Below, one piece after another: positions 30,201 through 33,876 of a DNA stretch of 33,876 nt. Position 1 is the stretch's first letter. Each line of letters begins with the position of its first letter. The position numbers were made by a program, and so were the translations under genes. This stretch comes from Bifidobacterium breve (GTDB lineage: Bacteria > Actinomycetota > Acidimicrobiia > IMCC26256 > PALSA-555): positions 1 to 33,876 of the forward strand of contig CAMDCC010000002.1 of assembly GCA_945889545.1 (NCBI GenBank), in the 5' to 3' direction. Under the pieces are notes generated by a model. That model had not been told where the DNA came from, did not search any database, and saw nothing but the letters and a program-made list of their open reading frames with translations.

Positions 30201-30599
30201 ATGGGCAAGCAGATTCCGATCGTCGACTACCTCGTGCTGGGTGACGCGCCACATCTCACGGCACACGAGTGCAAGGAGTGCAAGGCGTTGTACTTCGATC
30301 GCCGCAATGCGTGCGCGCAGTGCGGTGCTCGAACGTTCGGATCGAGAGATCTCGCCACGTCGGGTGTGGTTCGCTCGTTCTCGATCATCCATCAGGCGGC
30401 ACCGGGCGTACCGGTCCCGTACGTGTCGTCCATCGTCGACCTCGACGGTGGGGGGTCGGTGAAGGCGAACCTCACGAAGGTTGAGCCCGATCCGGAGCAC
30501 GTGACGCTCGGCATGAAGGTGGGGCTGGCCACGTTCGTCGCCGGCACCGATGACGACGGCACCGAGGCGATCGCATTCGCCTTCGAGCCCGTCGCATAG
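30201..30599 (+). CDS. DUF35 zinc-ribbon/OB-fold acyl-CoA partner protein
   Basis: A 132-residue partner of thiolase-like enzymes. The N-terminal rubredoxin-like zinc ribbon uses CxxC-x10-CxxC (CKECKALYFDRRNACAQC), and the C-terminal OB fold includes GVVRSFSIIHQAAPGVPVPYV. In sterol side-chain and related acyl-CoA pathways DUF35 proteins form complexes with the neighbouring thiolase or dehydratase. Here the thiolase gene follows after 22 nt. Confidence 0.93.
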   Translation: MGKQIPIVDYLVLGDAPHLTAHECKECKALYFDRRNACAQCGARTFGSRDLATSGVVRSFSIIHQAAPGVPVPYVSSIVDLDGGGSVKANLTKVEPDPEHVTLGMKVGLATFVAGTDDDGTEAIAFAFEPVA

Positions 30600-30621
30600 C
30601 GAAGAGACTGGGAGCAAGAAG

Positions 30622-31827
30622 ATGGCGGAATCGGTATGGGTGCTCGGCGCGTCGATGACCAAGATCGCGCGCTACCCCGACAAGGACGTGATCGACCTCG
30701 CTTCTGAGGCCGCGTTGAACGCGCTCGACGACGGCGGTGTCGCCATGCGCGACATGCAGGTCATGGGCATGGGCAACATGTTCCAGGCGATGGCCGGTCT
30801 CGGTCAGAGCGTGCAGCAGCAGATCGGCCAGACCGGCATTCCCGTGTACAACGTGGTCAGCGCGTGCGCGACCGGCGCGGTTGCCGTGCGCACCGTGTTC
30901 CTGTCGATCATGGCCGGCGAGGCCGACATGGGAATCGCTATCGGCGCGGAGCAGATGGGCAAGATGGGCCTGCTCGGCCCCGGTGGGTCGGCCAAGTCCG
31001 AGAAGAACGTGTACGAGCCGTCGGGGCGCTACGGGTCGGTGATTGGTGCCGAAGGCATCCTTGGCACCACGCTCATGCCCGGCGTGTTCGCGCAAGCAGG
31101 CATGGAGTACGCGTACGAGCACGACGGCGTCGGCTTCGACCAGTTCGCCAAGGTGGCCGAGAAGAATCACGCGCATTCGGTGTTGAACCCGCTCGCGCAG
31201 TATCAGAAGGCGTTCTCCTTCGAGGAGATCAAGGAAGCGCGAATGATCGCGTACCCAAACACGCTGCCGATGTGCTGCCCGTCTGGCGATGGCGCTGCGG
31301 CCGTGGTGCTCGTATCCGACTCAAAGCTCAAGACGCTCTCCAAGGAGCAGCAGCGACGGGCGGTGAAGATCGGTGCGTCGGTGCTCACCTCCGACCCGTA
31401 CGCCGAGCGCGCCCAGGTGCAGCCCGACGTGAACACGCTCACTCGTAACGCCGCCAAGATTGCGTACGAAAAGGCGGGCATCGGCCCCGATGAGCTTGAC
31501 CTGGTCGAGCTCCACGACTGCTTCGCCACCGCCGAGCTCCTGCACTACGACAACCTCGGACTCTGTGAGCCCGGCGGCGCCGGCGCATTCATCGACTCCG
31601 GTGCGCCGTGGCGCGACGGCAAGACGCCGGTGAACGTGTCGGGCGGTCTGCTCTCGAAGGGTCATCCGATCGGCATGACCGGAGCTGCCGGTGTGTTCGA
31701 GATCACCACGCAGCTGCGGGGCGAAGCGGGCGACCGTCAGATCGAAGGCGCGAAGGTCGGCATGGCCCACGTCATCGGCCTCGGTTCGTCGTGCGCGATC
31801 CACATCCTCGAGAAGGCCGCGGCGTAA
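30622..31827 (+). CDS. Thiolase family protein (SCP-x type acetyl-CoA acetyltransferase)
   Basis: Acyl-CoA thiolytic cleavage or condensation enzyme of 401 residues. The nucleophilic Cys82 lies in VVSACATGAVAVRT; the general-acid region is ELHDCFATAELLHYDNLG and the His motif is GGLLSKGHPIGMTGAAG. The relaxed pattern (no canonical CxGxGR block) marks the SCP2/thiolase-DUF35 group associated with steroid or branched acyl-CoA degradation. GGGAG lies upstream of ATG 30622. With DUF35 it probably forms a heteromeric thiolase complex. Confidence 0.93.
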   Translation: MAESVWVLGASMTKIARYPDKDVIDLASEAALNALDDGGVAMRDMQVMGMGNMFQAMAGLGQSVQQQIGQTGIPVYNVVSACATGAVAVRTVFLSIMAGEADMGIAIGAEQMGKMGLLGPGGSAKSEKNVYEPSGRYGSVIGAEGILGTTLMPGVFAQAGMEYAYEHDGVGFDQFAKVAEKNHAHSVLNPLAQYQKAFSFEEIKEARMIAYPNTLPMCCPSGDGAAAVVLVSDSKLKTLSKEQQRRAVKIGASVLTSDPYAERAQVQPDVNTLTRNAAKIAYEKAGIGPDELDLVELHDCFATAELLHYDNLGLCEPGGAGAFIDSGAPWRDGKTPVNVSGGLLSKGHPIGMTGAAGVFEITTQLRGEAGDRQIEGAKVGMAHVIGLGSSCAIHILEKAAA

Positions 31828-31848
31828 CGTCACAACGGGGAGGCACAT

Positions 31849-32439
31849 ATGCGGGCTCGACTTGGGTTCATGGGCGCTGTGATCATTGCGGCGCTGATCG
31901 TCGCGTCCGTGCCGGTATCGGCCGGCGGCAGGCCGCGGGGCGGTAATTACAGGTGTCTCGAAGGTGGAGAGCCTGGGGAGACTTTTGTCAGTCACGACGT
32001 CGACGATCTTGTGAAGTGGCTGGATAACCTCTCTGCCATACAGACAACGAGCCTGTTGAAGATCACTTCCAGCACATACGGGCTTACGTTCGCAGACCGC
32101 CAGATCAGTGTTTTTCAATCCGCCACATCCATCAACCAGATTCTCGACGAAGACGAAGCGCAGTTTGCTCCCCGCATCGCGGGCGACCTCGTCGCCTCTG
32201 CCGTTGGCTCCTACCGCATCCGAGCTTCGACCATCGTGATCACCGACGTCACCGAAGACATCGGGAGTGCCCAGATATCGGTTGGAGGCGCCCCAGGCGC
32301 ACGTAACGACGTGAACCTTTTTCCGTCTGGAAGGGGGCGGCTTCGATTCACGTGTCGAGGGGCCACGCTCACCCTCTTCGATTCCTCGGGCGACCACCTC
32401 AAGCTGACGCGGCAGCCGATTCCGGCTAGCGCTCCGTAA
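31849..32439 (+). CDS. Secreted hypothetical protein, GC-poor orphan
   Basis: A 196-residue exported protein with a Sec-type signal peptide (RARLGF, a hydrophobic stretch VIIAALIVAS, cleavage after VSA near residue 25) and a mature region with two cysteines (YRCLEGG and RFTCRGAT), which could form a disulfide between its ends. No family recognised. GGGGAGG precedes the ATG by about 6 nt. My count of 31981-32160 gives roughly 51% GC, against about 77% for 31561-31620 in the preceding thiolase gene, suggesting acquisition from elsewhere. It converges with the lipoprotein gene, 5 nt apart. Confidence 0.72.
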   Translation: MRARLGFMGAVIIAALIVASVPVSAGGRPRGGNYRCLEGGEPGETFVSHDVDDLVKWLDNLSAIQTTSLLKITSSTYGLTFADRQISVFQSATSINQILDEDEAQFAPRIAGDLVASAVGSYRIRASTIVITDVTEDIGSAQISVGGAPGARNDVNLFPSGRGRLRFTCRGATLTLFDSSGDHLKLTRQPIPASAP

Positions 32440-32444
32440 ACCCT

Positions 32445-33047
32445 TCAGCTCACGGTCGAGGTGAGGATCTCGCCGTTTGATGTGGTTTCGACGTTGCCGC
32501 TCCGGCGCGGGCCAGTGATCGAGAGCCGGATCACCACCCGTCCATCGAGCGACGTCGATCGCCCGATGTAGAGGTAGGTCGCGAGCGCTTCTTCGATGCG
32601 GATCGGCCGCGCGGTTTCGAGCTCGCGTTCCGCGGCTCGAACAGTGTCGGGGAGCCGCGCGAGGTTCACCGCTGTCGTGGGGTAGAGCGACGCGTCGACT
32701 ACCTCTTGAGGTCCCGACAGGTGCACGGGCTCCGGCGCGCTCACCTCGCCGTCGCGCCAGGTGTAGCTATCGATGTGATCGGGCACTTTGGGGTCTTGGG
32801 CCTCGACGATCATGTACTCGGGATAGATCGTGATGTCGGTGACCTGCGCCGGCGAGATGCCCACCTGCTGCTCGATGTCTTCCAGCGCCCCTTGCGCCGC
32901 GCCGCGATCGTGCAACAGGTCGACGGGGAGATCGGTGTTGTCGGGCGTGGGGATCGTGTCGGTCGAGGTGGTCGTCGTGCATGCCGCGAGTCCGAAGGTG
33001 ATCAACGCAACGGCGATCAGCACTCGGTGATTCATACGGCTGTTCAT
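32445..33047 (-). CDS. Putative lipoprotein, unknown function
   Basis: A 200-residue protein with a lipoprotein signal: basic start MNSRMNHRV, hydrophobic core and lipobox LAAC with Cys23, then a Thr/Ser-rich linker. The mature part contains two beta-rich stretches (VTDITIYPEYMIVEAQDP and YLYIGRSTSLDGRVVIRLSI) separated by VNLARLPDTVRAAERELE. No known domain identified; a sensor or cell-wall-associated role is guesswork. The start is ATG 33047, overlapping the SDR stop as ATGA, rather than an upstream frame extension. Co-transcribed with the SDR. Confidence 0.72.
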   Translation of the reverse strand: MNSRMNHRVLIAVALITFGLAACTTTTSTDTIPTPDNTDLPVDLLHDRGAAQGALEDIEQQVGISPAQVTDITIYPEYMIVEAQDPKVPDHIDSYTWRDGEVSAPEPVHLSGPQEVVDASLYPTTAVNLARLPDTVRAAERELETARPIRIEEALATYLYIGRSTSLDGRVVIRLSITGPRRSGNVETTSNGEILTSTVS

Positions 33048-33820
33048 ACCGCGGTCCATCCGCCGTCCACCGGGAGCACGGTGCCGGTCACGAAGCTGCT
33101 CGCGTCGGACGCGAAGAACAGCAGCGCGCCGTCGAGCTCGTGTTCCTCACCGCCGCGTCCCATCGGCGTTCGTTGGAACATCCAACGTTCCGAGCGCTCG
33201 TCGCCGAACATCGACCCTTCGGTCATCTCGGAACGGAACCATCCCGGAGCGAGGGTATTCACGCGGATGCCCTTCCGGGCCCATTGAGCCGCGAGCTCGC
33301 GCGTCAGGCTCACGAGGCCGCCCTTCGACGCGGCGTAGCCCGCGTCGGGGATCTGGCCGATGCCGCCCATCGCCCAGACCGACGCGATGTTCACGATGGA
33401 TCCACTTCGGCCGGCGTCGATCATCGTGCGGGCAGTGAGCGCCGAGAGCGCGAAGGGCGCCACGAGGTTGATTTGGAGCTCGTGACGGAACTCGTCGACC
33501 GTCTCTTCGGTCGCGGCCTTCACGAGGTTGACGCCGGCGTTGTTCACCAGCACGTCGATGTGGCCGTGGCGGGCGATCGCGGCGTCGACGATCGTCGCCG
33601 GTGAGTCGGGATCACTCAGGTCGCAGGGCACGGCGAGCGCGTCGCGCAGCTCTGACGCGAGCGCTTCGAGGCGGTCGCGTCGGCGGGCCACCAGCACGAG
33701 CGATGCGCCGGCCGCGTCGAGGATGCGGGCAAACCGAGCGCCAAGTCCGGCGCTGGCGCCCGTCAGGATGACGACACGGTCGTCGAGGCGGAAGGGTGCG
33801 AGCGGGTCGATCGGTGTCAT
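33044..33820 (-). CDS. Short-chain dehydrogenase/reductase (SDR)
   Basis: Classical NAD(P)-dependent oxidoreductase of 258 residues. It has the cofactor motif TGASAGLG (20-27), NNAG (93-96), catalytic Ser147 in NIAS and the YxxxK pair Tyr162-Lys166 (YAASK), and ends with the usual GTVLPVDGGWTAV. A basic cluster RRRDR after strand 2 favours NADPH. Its substrate is unknown; acyl, steroid or hydroxy-fatty acids fit the neighbourhood. The 5' end lies in a 20-bp direct duplication. Its stop overlaps the lipoprotein ATG. Confidence 0.93.
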   Translation of the reverse strand: MTPIDPLAPFRLDDRVVILTGASAGLGARFARILDAAGASLVLVARRRDRLEALASELRDALAVPCDLSDPDSPATIVDAAIARHGHIDVLVNNAGVNLVKAATEETVDEFRHELQINLVAPFALSALTARTMIDAGRSGSIVNIASVWAMGGIGQIPDAGYAASKGGLVSLTRELAAQWARKGIRVNTLAPGWFRSEMTEGSMFGDERSERWMFQRTPMGRGGEEHELDGALLFFASDASSFVTGTVLPVDGGWTAV

Positions 33821-33850
33821 AGGAGGTCGGTCGGTGTCATAGGAGTTGGT
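33811..33850 (-). repeat. 20-bp duplication carrying RBS and start codon before the SDR
   Basis: Two head-to-tail 20-bp units (33811-33830 and 33831-33850) share the identical 15-mer TCGGTGTCATAGGAG, which on the minus strand reads CTCCTATGACACCGA. Each has an ATG. The copy nearer the gene supplies the SDR start; the upstream copy abuts and slightly overlaps the tRNA 3' end. Confidence 0.85.
33817..33840 (-). CDS. Seven-codon leader frame created by the duplication
   Basis: The upstream ATG at 33840 opens MTPTDLL followed by TGA at 33819-33817. That stop overlaps the SDR ATG (33820-33818) as ATGA, so the frame could couple termination to reinitiation. It may simply be a by-product of the duplication; expression is unknown. 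Confidence 0.3.
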   Translation of the reverse strand: MTPTDLL

Positions 33851-33876
33851 ACGCCCCCGGGGACTCGAACCCCGAA
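33847..33876 (-). tRNA. 3' part of a tRNA gene, truncated by the window edge
   Basis: On the minus strand the T arm CGGGG-UUCGAGU-CCCCG is followed by acceptor strand GGGGCGU, discriminator A and an encoded CCA ending at 33847. The 5' half including the anticodon lies beyond the window, so the isotype cannot be assigned. Its 3' end is only 26 nt from the SDR start, leaving little room for a separate promoter. Confidence 0.85.

Noticed and set aside
1..33876. CRISPR arrays, insertion sequences, prophage or toxin-antitoxin modules
   Set aside because: No regularly spaced repeats, transposase/integrase motifs, terminal inverted repeats or recognisable small toxin-antitoxin pairs were seen.

Overview
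The window is GC-rich, densely packed actinobacterial chromosome, most likely from the Acidimicrobiia or a close relative. Supporting this are many GTG starts, overlapping stop/start pairs, an F420-type LLM oxidoreductase, a mycothiol-dependent-isomerase-type protein, and a mec-cysO-cysM-x-murI-MBL-rph-rdgB run ordered as in Mycobacterium tuberculosis (Rv1334-Rv1341). No rRNA, CRISPR array, transposase or phage gene was seen, so this is ordinary chromosomal housekeeping and catabolic territory rather than an island. The exact taxon is inferred.

Layout, left to right. 1-7.3 kb: a 1-Cys peroxiredoxin, an MFS exporter, a SRAP-domain DNA-protein crosslink protein, a DinB/MDMPI-fold protein, a fatty acid desaturase, and a minus-strand pair of LLM oxidoreductase and acyl-CoA thioesterase, then an unknown protein. 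7.3-10.2 kb: a DrrA/DrrB-like ABC exporter followed by an NADP-dependent MDR oxidoreductase. 10.2-16.5 kb: a D-aminoacylase-type amidohydrolase, a second (metal-dependent hydrolase type) amidohydrolase, YqgE, a VOC protein, a membrane M48-like protein whose zinc site is destroyed, and a CYP125/142-like cytochrome P450. 16.6-17.6 kb: the trans-translation pair, tmRNA (ssrA) and smpB, both on the minus strand. 17.6-22 kb: Gfo/Idh/MocA oxidoreductase, a nitronate monooxygenase-like flavoprotein and a lone form II CoxL-like molybdenum hydroxylase subunit.

22-28.2 kb is a continuous plus-strand block: the CysO-dependent cysteine pathway (mec, cysO, cysM), then a Sua5-type tRNA t6A synthase, murI, an Rv1339-like MBL hydrolase, rph, rdgB and an unknown coupled gene. 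28.3-33.9 kb holds a PAS-PAS-GGDEF diguanylate cyclase, a small four-Cys protein, tRNA-Leu(UAG), a DUF35/thiolase pair, a GC-poor secreted orphan, a lipoprotein, an SDR and the 3' part of another tRNA.

Two themes run through the window. The first is lipid or steroid-like acyl-CoA metabolism: desaturase, thioesterase, P450, DUF35-thiolase, SDR and MDR. The second is initiation signals: at least ten genes have a TAnnnT-like -10 hexamer ending 6-8 nt before the start codon. This is the signature of leaderless transcripts, and one case points to a CTG start. I did not find a convincing wholly new multi-gene system. The strongest oddities are the dead M48-like membrane protein, the leaderless CTG candidate, a palindromic bidirectional -10 between smpB and its neighbour, a 12-bp tandem repeat encoding the MurI N-terminus, and a duplicated start module in front of the SDR gene.
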